A stretch of DNA of 64,000 nt from Ziziphus jujuba (Eukaryota > Streptophyta > Magnoliopsida > Rosales > Rhamnaceae), in NCBI RefSeq assembly GCF_031755915.1, contig NC_083379.1, positions 3,607,501-3,671,500 on the forward strand, written 5' to 3'. Below are positions 14,095-26,312 of this stretch, piece after piece. How positions within the stretch are numbered: position 1 is the stretch's first letter; each line of letters starts with the position of its first letter. The notes beneath the pieces were generated by a model. The model saw nothing but the letters and a program-made list of their open reading frames with translations. It had not been told where the DNA came from and searched no databases. The position numbers were made by a program, and so were the translations under genes.

Positions 14095-14404
14095 AAGGAA
14101 AACAAAATGGGAAGATGGGTTCGGTGAGAATGGAGACCATAGAAACGGCAAGTAGAGCAGTTAGGCCAAAACCAACCCCGATGGAAAACCAAGCTTTGAA
14201 AATCCCGGCACGCCTTCTTCCAAGACGGAAAAGCGGGTCATTGAGAGATGAGATCTTATAGTCGCAGTAGCAACAAGAAACGGTGTTTGATAGAGAAGGA
14301 GGGTGATGGGTGGTTCGCAGAGGAAGCAAAGAGTGAGGTTGGGTGTGTATTTGTTGTCCCCTGCCTCTTCTAATCCCAAACCTTCTAATCCGCCTCCCTT
14401 CCAT
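10921..14404 (-). CDS. S2P: Site-2 protease (membrane-bound transcription factor peptidase)
   Basis: Intramembrane zinc metalloprotease of peptidase family M50. It makes the second cut that frees membrane-anchored transcription factors (bZIP type in plants) in Golgi/ER stress signalling. Eight phase-consistent exons: 14404-14138, 13959-13852, 13762-13659, 12839-12692, 12522-12442, 12321-11878, 11747-11424, 11079-10921. They give 544 residues, close to what I recall for Arabidopsis S2P. Zinc-binding HEFGH is at residues 150-154 in exon 3. A PDZ-like segment (GYLSPGDVIISLDGVRIH) opens exon 6 and a Cys-rich luminal region follows. The second active-site motif NSLP..LDG (Asp about 497) is split exactly between exons 7 and 8. 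Hydrophobic spans occur in exons 1, 3, 4, 5, 7 and 8. The ATG starts a basic N-terminus of the type recalled for the family. All introns are GT-AG. The gene is head to head with ARPC2A. Confidence 0.95.
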
Positions 14405-15144
14405 TCTGCAGAAACTAACTGAAACTGGGTTTCTTCTACTTCACCTTCCTCTCACTGTTGCTGCGTCGTTTTAGTTTATATATGCAATATAGAGGAGTAT
14501 AACAATTGCTTTGCCACTGTCTCTTTCTCTGTATTTGGACTTTGGAGAGTAATATAAGGTTACAGGGAAAGAACAACCTGTGGAGAGATGAAGATCAACA
14601 AATTCATGATTTATTACATTCAGGTTTATTAGATTTTTTCTTCTTTTTTTATTTTTATTTATTTGTGTGGTTTTTCTCTTTACTCCAAAATTTAATTGTT
14701 ATATTTATTAAATTTAATAGAAACGGAACAAGTCTAAAGTGTAATATTTCATAGAAAAAGAATAATATAATGTTCCCAGTCATAAAAGAAAAAAAAAAAA
14801 AAGGGCAAAATAATAATGTAAGGGTAAATAAGACATTTACTCTCTGAATTCCCAAGCTTTTGCGTTTTTCACTTCAATTAAATAAAGTCAGACAAAACAG
14901 AAATAAAGAAAAATAAATAAATAAATAAATAAAAAAAGGTAAAAGGAAAAAGGAAAAAGCGTCTTGGGGAATTTTTGTTGCAGATCGGTGACCACCTTGT
15001 TGTATAAAATTTTTGAGCATTTTTTTTCGTTCTTTGTTTTTTTCCTCGTCTCTCCGTCTCCAGCACAACGAGGGAGACAGAGATAATATATAGAGATCGA
15101 AACAGAGAGAGAGAGAGAGAGCGAATTCCATAAATTCCAATTCG
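14405..15144. promoter_or_regulatory. Shared intergenic promoter of S2P and ARPC2A
   Basis: About 740 bp separate the two start codons of the divergent genes. On the S2P side a TATA-like ATATATAAAC (minus strand, about 14474-14483) lies roughly 70 bp from the ATG. On the ARPC2A side the leader is rich in GAGA (about 15105-15121) and CT-type sequence, with no clear TATA box. Regulation by shared elements is inferred from arrangement only. Confidence 0.5.
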
Positions 15145-18100
15145 ATGATTTTGTTGCAGTCTCATTCCAAATTTCTCCTTCAGACCTTGCTTAATCGGGT
15201 TCAAAAGTTCGTTTTCATTTCCCTTTCTTTTTTTTTTTTTTGTCTTCTTGCAATTATCATTATATTTTAACGTTGATTTTAGGGTTAATTGGTTTCTTTG
15301 CTTGCTTGCTTTTTTTTTTTTTTTCCCCCTTTTTTTTAAAAATTTTCCAACCTATTAAAGTATCCATGTGTTTTATGGTATTGGATTCTTTCATTCTTTA
15401 ATTTGATTGAGCGCCCTCAAAATGAAATTTCGATTTTCATATTTCACTGTAAATCCGGTTCTATTTTATATTTATTTATTTTTTTCTGCTTGGGTTGTTG
15501 ATGGGTGATGAAGGAAATTAGGGTTCTAATAGAAAACTTGAAACTATTAAATTGAAGTAAAAATTACTGAACCCCTTCAAAGATACTTTAATTTCAATCA
15601 TTTTAAAATAAAGGCCAACAAACTGTTTTTTTCCCCTTGTGGAAACGGTCCGTCATGTAAGATTTTATGGCAGTTAGTAGCCAAAGGCAGATATAATTAG
15701 GAAATATTGAAAGCTAAACCCATTTTTTTGTTTTCTTTGCAGTTGTTAAATTTGCATCATGTGTGAGCCTAATGTTGATTTTAAATTCAAATACCTTGTC
15801 AAAACTTGGCCCCTAGTTTAGCTTTCTTATTGTCTTTTAGAAAAAAGTGATGATGTTAGTGCTGCTATAGGCCCTAGCATATGATTTACTATGGGCTCAC
15901 ACCGTTATAACATTCTTATGCGGTGTACTTTGGATATTAGATAATAAAGCTAACTCTCAGTTGGAAGGTTGCGTGGATGTCACACAACATGCTGATTATG
16001 ATCTTTTGTTTTCAGCTTTGACAAGGGAGTTGAATTGGACTACCATTGGGTTGAGTTTGGTGATGTTCGCTATCATATTCAGGTGATTTTCTGGCTTCAT
16101 TCATTGTTTTACAGAAGGAAAATCAATTTGTTATACGGTTTGCAGATATCTGTTGCTTTTGGGATTTGCACGGTTTACTAAGATGTGTATATATATATAT
16201 ATTTTTATTATTATTTAGGTGTCGATGAAGAATCCACAGCACCTGAAGCTATCGGTATCATTACCCATCCCACCTCCAGACACTGTTTTCATGGGTGGGC
16301 TTCCATCTGGAGCTATAGAAGCCATCAAGTCTGCATATGGTGCGGTTGTACAGATTCTTGATCCTCCCAGAGATGGCTTTAATCTGACACTGAAACTGAA
16401 TCTTTCAAAACTCCCTCCAGATGAAGGTTCAACGAGTTCCTTTTCTAAGGTCATTATGAGCTTGCCATGGACATGCTGATACGTTTGGGATGTTGTTAAA
16501 CATATGCATCTTAGTTATTTCAAGTTTTCAAATTCAACTTGAGAAAATTCTTTTACACTTCTTCAATGGTTTTGTTAGATGGGTTTCTTATTTGACAACC
16601 TGTTTTATTTGCCAGTCTGTAACATATATATTTGCATTTTCAAAGGGCATCATCATGATCATCTTCAGATGCCAATTAATCATCTTTCCATTTTTTTTTT
16701 TTTAATCGAAGTGACACAAATGTACAATGAACCTAGACTCCTTTTGTTTTTCTTATGTATGCCAATATATCTCATGTATCTGAAAAAACAGTGTAATTTC
16801 TGTATCCTTTTTTGTCAGATGGGATGTATCATGTGATACCAATAACCTTGGCATTGGTATTATTGAAGTTTTTATTTTCTTAAATCTTAATATTTGTAAT
16901 TTAGATGTGCAATGTTTTTCCATCTTCAAACAGCTTAATGGCATTATATAGTTTCGTTTACTTGCATTCTTTGTTCATGAAACTCGTGCAACTCCTTCCT
17001 TTTTGTGGGTGGATTGCAAATTTGTATTGTTTGATACGTCCTTCAGTACTTTTATTCTTTGCTCTCTTTTGCGCTCTCTCTCTCTCTTTTTTAATAACCA
17101 AGTTGTGAATATTTTCTGCTGTGATGGTATGCAGAGTACAAGCATGTTCTTTTGGTAAAGATTGCGTCTGTAAGGGAAGTGGTACTTGGTGCTCCACTTA
17201 GACTAATTTTGAAGCAACTTGCTTCAAGGACTGTTTCCTCTAATATTAATCAGCTTGTTGCCCTTGTACATCGGCCAAAGGAGTCATTTTTCCTTGTTCC
17301 TCAGGTAAATTATTACAGTATATTATATATTTTTTCATTTTGAATTTTTGATCATAAAACTTGGAAAATTTTCATATCAACTGCGTGCAGTTTATTTGCA
17401 ATTAATGTTGTTCATAACAGAAGGATTTTTCTCTGCTAAATATTATTCCATACTGTTCTCTTTCTCTCTCACTCACTCACACACACACACATACACACAA
17501 ATAACAGTTTTTATTTTTATTCTTTTTTTATTTTTTTGGCTACTCCTCATTTACTGGATGATGATTTTATTTATTTTGTTTTAAATAAAGTTTTGTAGAG
17601 CATGCATCATTTTGTGTAATCTAATTTATTTTCATTACTGCTATTATATACTTTGGAGGTAACCAGTCTCACCGTCTTTTGCAGGTGGATAAAGTGACTG
17701 TGATATTTCCTATGAGATTTAATGACTCTATAGATATTGTCCTTGCAACTTCCTTCCTGCAGGTACTGTAATTATTCAATCTATATTTACAAACTTTCTA
17801 TTACGCCTTAATTTCATTAGGGATAGATTGGAATAAATTGTTAATACACATCTATTTTTAATATTAAATATGGGGTTTTAGATTCTTTTTGAAAAGAGCT
17901 TTTAGATTTTTTCTTTTTTTGATGAAATAAAAGGGTTTTTAGATTGTATACCTCTATCATTTCTCTGCCTATCTATATTTTTCCTTAATCCAGTGATTTC
18001 TCTTATTGTATGTCACTTACAAATTTTGCTATATTTTAGGAATTCGTCGAAGCAAGACGTACAGCTGGACTTCACAATGCCCCTTCCTGTTCGTGGTCTT

Positions 18101-20028
18101 CTACCCCTCCTTTGGAACTTAAGGAAGCTGCAACTGAAGCTCTGTCTGCAAATGCTGGATTTGTAACTTTTGGTATGTCAGAAAATGGATAGTATTTATT
18201 TCCTAATATGTACTGTTCTGAATATAAACAAATCTATTTATTCAACCAATGCAGTTATTTTCCCCCGTCATGTAGAAGGCAAAAAACTGGATCGTACTGT
18301 TTGGAGTTTGTCAACATTTCATGCATATGTTAGTTATCATGTCAAGGTATGATGTTTTCTCTACTTTCATTGATTTGAATCCCTGCATGATTTTGTCCTG
18401 AAATTTTAATCGTAAATATTGCATTTGAGATTTATGAACACAACGCAAATCATGTGCACATCTTTTGAAAAATGAAATTGGTTTTGGATATTTGTTTTTG
18501 GGAATTCTGAATTTCAGGGCATTTTTATTAGTACACGTGATATCATTGATATGGATCTCATAATGTGTGACTGTAAAATCATTTTTGAATGTGGTTGTCT
18601 TGTCAAGCAAGTTTTTTCTAGGACTCAAAAACCTAAGGAATGAAAAGACGAGAAATTTTCTTTCAACAAACTTTTCTGTCACCAGCAGAGTTTAAAGTAA
18701 AAGTATTGTCTTGTCAAGCAAGTTTTTTCTAGGACTCAAAAACCTAAGGAATGAAAAGACAAGAAATTTTCTTTCAACAAACTTTTCTGTCACCAGCAGA
18801 GTTTAAAGTAAAAGTAGTTTCTTTCTTTCCAGATGCATTTATTATGTTCCTTCTTGTTGGCTTTGGCCTGAATCATCTTTTGGTTTTATCAATTTAGACC
18901 TTTCAAGTGTAGTTTCTGGCATGCTACCTTACCTTCTTTGCTCCTTAACTTCCTTTTATATGCTTTATCTCAAATTTTCCATGCATATTCTATAACAGTG
19001 TTCTGAGGGATTTATGCATACACGGATGAGGCGTCGTGTGGAATCTTTGATTGAGGTATCATATGCTATTCTGATTTTCTGTAGCTGTTTGGCAATTTTA
19101 TTATCGTTCACCTTTTGTTATGCATTTGATTCAATCCTTCCGTAGTGTGCTAAGGCTAGATGTTAATGATTGTTGCTTCATAAAATCTTCATTTAGGTAA
19201 TCATGCCTAGGTTGTTGCTTTCTTAACATTGACATGATTTATTGATTTCCCTAGTTTGACAAGCCATGATAACTTGGGCCTCTATGTTAGTCAAATTTAA
19301 AGTAAGGATTCATATAAGTTCTTAAATGAGTATTTCTCTCATTAATGAAAAGCCATTGTTAACATCGAGTTTATTATTGGTTCTTTTGTTTTTCTCTTTT
19401 CATTTTGCTGTTTGATGACACACTATTCAGTCAAAAAACTTAAGGCGTGTTTGTAAAGAATGTGGGAAGAATTTAAATCTTGTAATTAGCAACCTGAGCT
19501 GGTCTCTTGCTCATTGTATTACAGCTTTCTTATGCTCTTGAGCTCTTCTGTTTATTGATGTCAGCAAACATGGATAAAGTTATTTAACTTGTGAAATTTC
19601 TTATGTGTCGGAGTGTTTGTTCAACAATTGGACTATTTAGACTGCACATTTTTCTAGATGGTGGGGATTTATTTGACACGGTTGTTCATCCTGCATGATG
19701 ACAAAAACCAGGCTTGAAAAAAGCTCTGGATTCATTACTTTTTTTAAACAAGTTTTGCTCCACTGTCAAGTCTACCGTCGAACTTTTATGGAATTGTTAA
19801 TTTTGTATAGGCTCTTGGTCGTGCAAAGCCAGATACAGACACCGAAAATCGCAAAAAAGGAGGGCACAATAGATCCTTCAAACGACTGGTGTGTCATGAA
19901 TCCTCAAATAATAACGCTTACAACATCAGAGATGTTTTTTATGCTTAGTTATACTTATTTTTTGTTTGTGTTTTTTATTTTCTCTTGGATCACAGAGTCT
20001 GAAGGATGGACGTACTAATTCAAACTAA
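15145..20028 (+). CDS. ARPC2A: Actin-related protein 2/3 complex subunit 2A
   Basis: p34-type scaffold subunit of the ARP2/3 complex, which nucleates branched actin; in Arabidopsis its loss gives the distorted-trichome phenotype (DIS2). Ten exons fit in phase: 15145-15206, 16016-16082, 16219-16426, 17135-17304, 17685-17762, 18040-18172, 18255-18346, 18999-19055, 19811-19888, 19996-20028, giving 325 residues (the Arabidopsis protein is about 318). Diagnostic blocks are MILLQSHSKFLLQTLLNR at the N-terminus, ILDPPRDGFNLTLKLN, IFPRHVEGKKLDRTVW, FHAYVSYHVK and GFMHTRMRRRVES. The last exon encodes only SLKDGRTNSN, chosen because it resembles the family's short TN-containing tail. Reading through exon 9 instead would stop at 19948 with an unrelated tail, so the extreme C-terminus is less certain. 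The intron between exons 7 and 8 carries a recent 111-bp tandem duplication. Confidence 0.95.
18596..18816. repeat. 111-bp tandem duplication in ARPC2A intron 7
   Basis: Two head-to-tail copies (18596-18706 and 18707-18816) are nearly identical; the clearest difference is GACG versus GACA. Both contain CAAGTTTTTTCTAGGACTC. They lie wholly within an intron, away from splice sites. Confidence 0.9.
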
Positions 20029-21189
20029 CATTTTAGGATGTGTTGAGGAGGATTTGCACGGTATGTCCTGTTTTTAAGAAGGCCGCTGGCCAGAGTTTCT
20101 TGCGTGTGTGGGATAGGTTCCCTGAAGATGCATGTATTTATTATTTATTTAGTTGAAGAAAAGGAAAATTCAGAGAACGTCTTTTATTATCTTTTTCTAA
20201 CATATGTACGATTCTTTTATAGTTTTGGTTCCATGTGAACCAGAAAAACAAAAAAAAAAAAAAATTGTTGTTTTTGTATATCAAATTTTGGAGTTCGAAT
20301 TATTTAAATGTCGTATGAAATATTTATTTCAAATGATGAAATTATAACGATGGGTATTGAATTATATGGGACCAAATGTGAAATTGACAAGCTTCGATGT
20401 TTAAGTGAAACTGCTGCCACTGAGATAATTGATGATGATTTCTAATGTTTTTAGGGATTGTTTACAATATGGCCCGCCCTGTTTTACTTTTACTTTACCT
20501 TTCACATTTCAAGATTTTATATAAACAAAAATAAAAAATAAAAGATTTACGTAATGATTAAATTATCTAATGTTGCAATGATTGTAAATTAAGTTAGCTA
20601 TTCGATTAGGTTAGTCATTAACTTCTGATTGGAGGAATGTGAAGAAATAAAAATATTAAATAAGAAGATATAAATGAAAAAAAATAAATAAACAAATTAT
20701 AAAATAGTAAGAAGAAAATTGTGAAAAGTGAAACAGCTTTTGTCATTGATGAGGAGCAGAGCTTAGTGGCCTTTGAGCACGAGATGAGCGTGAACACTTT
20801 TTGAAAGAATTTAAAGCGCCAACGTAAATCACGGGAACCAAAAAAAAAAAAAAAGAAATAAGAAAAAAAAAAAAACCCAAATTTCAAATTTAAAGAGAGA
20901 TAAAAGTAAAAATAAAAAATTAAAACGACGATAAATAAATTAAAAAAAAAAGAAAAAGAAGAAAAAAAGTAAAATTGCAACAATGCCCCCTAAATTGAGC
21001 GAAGCCACGAACATAAAGGTGGGCTGTATCAAGTCTGGTTCTTCTGGTTGGGCCGCACATGAGTCATGCTGCCAAGCGCTTGCGCACGTGTCAAAACATG
21101 AAGTGGGAACCACATCCTCCAATCTCCTTCTTTCTCAGATTCAAACACACAAATACACCAACACGCTGGCCTCTTCCCATCATTATAAG

Positions 21190-21226
<37 letters not shown>

Positions 21227-21457
21227 CTTAGTCTGTGTCCTCAAAAATCAAAATGATAAAAACTTTTTTAGGCGAAGAAAAGAGAGAGTGGTATGGTGTG
21301 GGTATTCAAAATGTCTTTGGTGTGGTGGATCCCACTCCCACCCACTACTACCCTTTACACCCTCTTCTTCTTCCTCTCACTTTTTTTTTTAAATTATTTT
21401 TTCTTTTGCCTTGCCTCTCCTGGATTTACAAAAATATAACGAGTAATTAATTATACA
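20029..21457. other. Convergent spacer between ARPC2A and the DUF1639 gene
   Basis: Contains the 3' flanks of both genes. Poly(A)/poly(T)-rich stretches lie at about 20240-20265 and 20835-20960, and a CT tract at 21190-21223. No coding potential beyond low-complexity frames. Confidence 0.6.
21190..21223. repeat. (CT)n microsatellite
   Basis: Seventeen uninterrupted CT units in the spacer downstream of ARPC2A. Confidence 0.95.
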
Positions 21458-24400
21458 CTATTCAGAATCACTCTCTATGCTTTCCATTCCCTTCAATCCC
21501 CTTCTCTTTTGCTGCCAACAAAAAAAAGAAAAAACCAACAAATCAAAAACACACAAAATTTTACCTTTTGTAAATTATGTTTAACAATATAGGTGCCAAG
21601 AAAGATTTTGGTCTTATTTGCTGGGTTTTTCCAACCCATCACTATTCTAATAATAATAATAATAATAATAATTTATTGGCTCATTTTCAACCAACTTTGG
21701 TTGATTCCTCTCCACCATATCACCCCCTTGTTTGCGTCACTTCTTTTGCTTATTATTCTATTCTTTAAAGAAGCAAAGAAGCAAAGCGCACACACACACA
21801 CAAACAGCCATGGCGGGAGAAAAGTGTTGGGAGTTCGGACCCAGTCATTGTGGGGTTGGGCACACTATCCATTTCCCATTTTGGTGGTACGACAAACCAG
21901 CCCCACTGGAAATAGGGGGAGAAAAAAAAAAAAAAAAAAAAAGAAGGTAAAACGTATGTCATTTATTTCCTTCTGTTTTTAAAAAACGTTTTGAAGTGGT
22001 ATCTAGTTCCTCCGCAGAAGGGAATCATGTGCCTCCTTCAATGACAAGAATCCAGCTTAAAGGAAGGTCCTTCTATGCAGTAAATTCCAAAGGGCTCAGA
22101 GGTAAATAATAGAACTTTGTTGAGGGGTAGGATTAGGAAGATGACAAAATTCCCATTCCCTTTTGGACTTTCAAGTGGTCGTCTTATATATATATATATA
22201 TATATATAATTTATATATATATATATATATAAATTATATTTCTTCTCAATTGCATTTAGCACCATAAAATAAAATAATGAGAGGAGCAAAAGCAATTTTA
22301 CCTTCTTCACACATTTCTTCTCCCTAACCTCATAGCGATTCCTTGTCAAGTCAGATAGCCACATCCCTGGAAAACAATACTGCCAAAAACCCACAAACCA
22401 ACCAACAAAATATTTTTTAATTTTCCACATAAACCCAAAAAAAAAAAAAAGTAAAATTTAAATGCGCATTAAAGAAATAGAATGATAAAGACATCAAAAA
22501 TAGTTTCTTTTTTTCTTTAAATTTTTTTTGTAATTTTTATTTTCTTTTCTTGGCTTTGGTGGTATACCTGAAGAGTTCTATCAATATTCTTGGCTCTTTT
22601 CTTGGGTCTCTGAGGAAGCTTTGTGCCTTTCATTGCAAGGAAATCATCTTCTTTCTCTTTCCTTGAAAGGGAAACAAAAATTCTTGGCCACTCAATCACT
22701 TCAAAGCTGTTAACTTTATCTCCCCCTACAGCGGCAGCTGAAGGAGCAATATTAGTAGGAGTAGTGGTATTAGCTGCAGCTGCTGCTTCTTGTTCTGATT
22801 GCAATGATGAAGAGTCAACATGATTCACTCTATCACCACCTTGCACTGATGATCCATTTGCCTTGTCTTCTTTTCCAGATTTTCCTGAACAACCCAATAC
22901 CTTTTTCTCATTTTTATTATCAGGTGGACTTGGTGGAGATCGTTTCCCTGCTGCTGCTGCTGCTGCTGATGCAGATCTAGACACAATCCGGCTACTGCTA
23001 CCGCCTCCGTTGTTTCTCAAAGGCGACCCGTTTCCGGCACCGCCTCGATCTTCCAAGTTCCTGGTCATGGTGTCACAGATGGCTTAGCACTACTAAGCAG
23101 ACACAGATGATGAAAGTGCTTCCTTTTTTTTTTCTTTCGTGTATTGGTTGCAACAAAAAGTGGGTGTGTCGGGGGATAATAATATTAAGAGTAGATGTAG
23201 TCTTTCAACACTAAACAAGACCACATAATGAAAAATCAAAAGGAATCTAAAGACTCTTCTCAACCTCTTCCCAAAAAAATAAAATAAATAAAATAAAAGC
23301 ACAACAATAAATCTTAGTAATCTATAATCTTGTATTGGCAATTTCTACTGTGCCCAAAAATGGCAAAACAAAAAGATGAAAAAGAAGTCGTATTAAAAAC
23401 TACTACTGCTACAAAAAATTTGCAATACGAAAAAAGCATATGGGTTTTCAAGGATTTTCCAAAGGGATCAGATCGGGATACAGAATCATGAGGTGTTTAA
23501 AGAAAAGAAAAAAACACGATCTGTGGAAAAAATACTTATTTTGAAGAATAAATAGGTATGGTTTTTAGTAAAAATACCCTCCCAAACGCAGTCAAAAAAT
23601 GACCAAAGCCGATGAGAGATGGAAAAGAAAAAGAATAACCTACCAAAAAAAAAAAAAAAATTTAGATACCCACTAGGAGTGTTGGGAAGAAACCCAAGGC
23701 TGAAGGGAGGATCAAAAACGGGAATTATTACATCTTTTGGAGGGTATAAAGGTAATCTGAAATTCAAAAATTAAAAAAAAAATGAAAAATGAAAAAGAAA
23801 AGGTAGTCTGGCAACTTAGGACGAATAGAAGCAGCTGAAAAACAAACACTTTGAACAACTCGTTGTGTTTACATACACAAGTCCATGAGGACTAAAAGAC
23901 CCAAGTTCAATCTTAAACAAAAGTTTTGCCCCCCCCCAAAAAACCAAAAAAAAAAAAAAAAAAAAAAGGTTCAATCTTAAACAGTGAGAAAAGTGAAAAA
24001 TCCCAACTAAAAATCCAAAGAAAACACCTTGACAAAATTCACCACATAATAAATATTTTACACTACGGAGAAAGATACGCTACTGACAAGTGAAAATCAT
24101 ATCGTACAAAGACGAGGAGTTGGACTCGAATGGAAAATAATAATAATAATAATAATAATTAGAGAGAGCGAGGACTTTACTTTAAATTCTGACGAATTAG
24201 AAAATTAAAAAAACAGGATCCACTCATAATCTCAAACAGTAAAAGGAAGGCATTAATGATGATCAATATTCCAATGGGAAAAAGAAAACAAATAAGGAAA
24301 GAAATAAATTAAAAAAAAAAAAGGGAGAGATTCTATTGTGGGTTACGTGGGTACCTGCTAGGAAGCAACCCAGAGGTTTCCTTTCTGGCTCTGCCGTTAG

Positions 24401-24911
24401 ATGACGACGATATCGAAGGAACCGGTGGCGGCGGCGGCGGTGGTGGCATGGTAGAGTTGGCAGACAACTTCTCTGATGAAGAAGATGAATGGACCACTCT
24501 CCTCTGCAGCTTAACGCCTTGCCTTGCTTGAGCCGATGATGAAGACTCATCGGTCAGTGCTCGGATCTCGGTCCTTGAGACCCTGGACCTCTTTTTGTGT
24601 CCCCACTGCAAAAGCACATCTCCACTGCCATGGCTTGGGCTTGGTGTGGGACTGGGACTGCTCTCTTGCCTCTGGCTTTGGTGGGTGTTCGAGTTATTTT
24701 CGTGGTGTGAGTGGTGGAGATGATTATTGATATCAGATACACCACCTCCAAACTGGTTTAGGCTGTGGTGGTGGTCTTGATTTCTAGCTGGGGATCTGAA
24801 TCTGAATGCTTTGGCTTCCAGAGAAGAAGAAGAAGATGTGTTATTCCCGTTTGTTTGGATCATTTTCCCATTATTCTCTGTGGCTCCATCTTCTTTGCAT
24901 AGTGTTCTCAT
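21458..24911 (-). CDS. DUF1639 family protein (function unknown)
   Basis: Plant-specific protein of unknown role. Four exons in phase: 24911-24355, 23060-22568, 22379-22302, 21511-21458, giving 393 residues. The N-terminal 300 or so residues are low complexity (Ser, Asn, Pro and Ala runs, a Pro8 stretch, HHSHH), probably disordered. The conserved C-terminal part spans exons 2-4: VIEWPRIFVSLSRKEKEDDF, AMKGTKLPQRPKKRAKNIDR, FPGMWLSDLTRNRYEVREKK and the final QKRRGLKGMESIESDSE. The basic KRAKN and KRR clusters could be nuclear localisation signals (inference). The last exon is reached across a 790-bp intron. The ATG at 24911 is the first in-frame ATG after a consensus acceptor (exon begins 24966), so an untranslated leader exon upstream is likely. 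A six-codon uORF overlaps the start. Best match by position and sequence is Arabidopsis At4g20300 (from memory). Confidence 0.88.
23905..23983. repeat. Poly(A) micro-insertion with exact 15-bp flanking repeats
   Basis: GTTCAATCTTAAACA occurs at 23905-23919 and again at 23969-23983. Between them lie AAAGTTTTG, nine C, six A, CC and a long poly(A). It lies in intron 1 of the DUF1639 gene. The exact flanking duplication plus poly(A) matches target-primed insertion of a tiny poly(A)-tailed fragment. Confidence 0.65.
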
Positions 24912-24928
24912 GCTTGGTTTTTTCCCAT
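24908..24928 (-). promoter_or_regulatory. Upstream ORF overlapping the DUF1639 start (ATGA)
   Basis: An ATG at 24928 opens a frame encoding MGKNQA and stops at TGA (24910-24908). That TGA shares bases with the main ATG (24911-24909) as ATGA. If the mature leader begins with the exon at 24966, a scanning ribosome meets this uORF first. It could dampen translation or allow reinitiation (inference). Confidence 0.5.
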
Positions 24929-26300
24929 TGCTTAGGGGAAGACAATCTGGGCTTACTCTCTGATATCTGTAAAAACAAAATCCATTCACAAACTGATTAG
25001 GAAATCTAATACACAAAAAATGCTGAAGTCACAAAAACAGGATCTTTCAACAAAAACTAGGATTGGAGCAAATTTGTTGGTTATATGGAGAAAATATTAG
25101 TTTTTTTATTGTTTTGGGTTACATCAATTGGTCATTCTTTGGACAACCAGAGACCTCAAATCAAACATTCATAGAGGGACTGGCAAGCAAATGACGAATG
25201 AAATAAGAGAAATCAACCATACAATTGCATTAAGAAAGATTCAAACTTGGGAAGAACAACAAACATATAGATGGCAGTCAACCAATTCATACAAAATAAC
25301 AATAAACAAGGACCAGAAACTAAGATCTATCTATCTCAAAACGACTGTAACAAAGCAGAGGAAGAAAGATCAACTCCATGAGAAGGTGGAAAGGAAATCA
25401 AAGCATTTAGCATTCCACGCCTGGGTATAAGTAGAAAGAAGAGATGAGTACTTTGAATAAAAGAAGAAGAAGATAATATAAGATCCCAAAAGGTTCAAAG
25501 TACACGGGGGTGGAAAACTGAAAAAAATGCCTTCCTTTCATTCTCAGAAGTAGCCAACTATAGCAGCGGCTTTGATAGAAGAAAAACAAGTAGATGGGTA
25601 TCTTTAACCTATCGATCTTTGAGATTGTAGCAGATTTGGATCCCCTGAAAAGGTTTATGCAATCTGAAATTCCAAAAAACAGAATCAGGAATTTGGTATT
25701 GAGGAAACACAGAAACACACTCTGTCTTTCTCAGCTAGCTGACTGAATGAATGTTTGGAACATCAGAATTTTCTCAAAAGGAAAACACAAATTGAAAATC
25801 ACTGGAATTGCTGCTGAATCTGATGGGCTTTTCTGGACCCAATCGTTTTGAGAGAAACGAAGCCAAAAAAAAAAAAAAAAAAAATCAAAAATCAAAAAGA
25901 GAGAAATAGAGAGAGAATCAAAAGCTAATCTGTTGAAACTATGTTTCTTTGGGAATTCAGACAGTGGTAGTTCATCAACCAAAAATCCATTGCAAACGAA
26001 ACCCGATTTTCAGATTTGAAAACAACATTAAGAAAAAGACGTAAAAACAACGAAGAATCAAAAATCCATTAGAGAGATACAAAGATGCAGAGCCGTCTAA
26101 ATGCAATCGTCCCAGCCGCAACAACAACAAACAAGAAGAAGATCCCCAAGTCATGGAAACAAAAAGAGGCAAAGACGGTGTCAGAAACTCAACACATGAA
26201 CGACTCAAAAGCAAAAGCCATAAAAAAGCCAAAAAGAGAGAAATTTGGAGAAGGGTAAGAGAGACAGTCATCGAACAGAGTCGGACCTCATCATTTTAGG

Positions 26301-26312
26301 CTTTTTATATAT
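26301..26312 (-). promoter_or_regulatory. Candidate TATA box of the DUF1639 gene
   Basis: The minus strand reads ATATATAAAAAG. It lies about 1.4 kb upstream of the DUF1639 start codon, in front of a CT-rich segment typical of plant leaders. The intervening distance is compatible with a leader intron ending at the acceptor before 24966. The assignment rests on motif and position only. Confidence 0.35.

Noticed and set aside
13686..14192. 168-codon minus-strand frame across S2P exons 2-3
   Set aside because: Wrong frame of S2P; includes introns and a TA microsatellite, while the phase-consistent S2P exons account for the region.
17900..17945. Further candidate poly(T) insertion with repeat TTTTAGATT
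   Set aside because: The repeat is only about 9 bp in T-rich sequence, so chance is likely.
19889..19948. Read-through C-terminus of ARPC2A as the main product
   Set aside because: The spliced short tail resembles the family better; read-through is kept only as a possible alternative form.
22025..22072. Alternative last exon of the DUF1639 gene (KDLPLSWILVIEGGT)
   Set aside because: It is in phase with an acceptor, but the exon at 21458-21511 encodes the conserved KRRGLKGM...SDSE ending, which fits the family.
23458..23469. 12-nt match to the start of miR393 (TCCAAAGGGATC)
   Set aside because: The rest of the mature sequence does not match and no complementary arm is seen nearby; it lies in an intron.
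24912..25016. N-terminal extension of the DUF1639 protein (starts MCIRF)
   Set aside because: It crosses a consensus 3' splice site (acceptor before 24966) and is not conserved-looking, so it is leader and intron.
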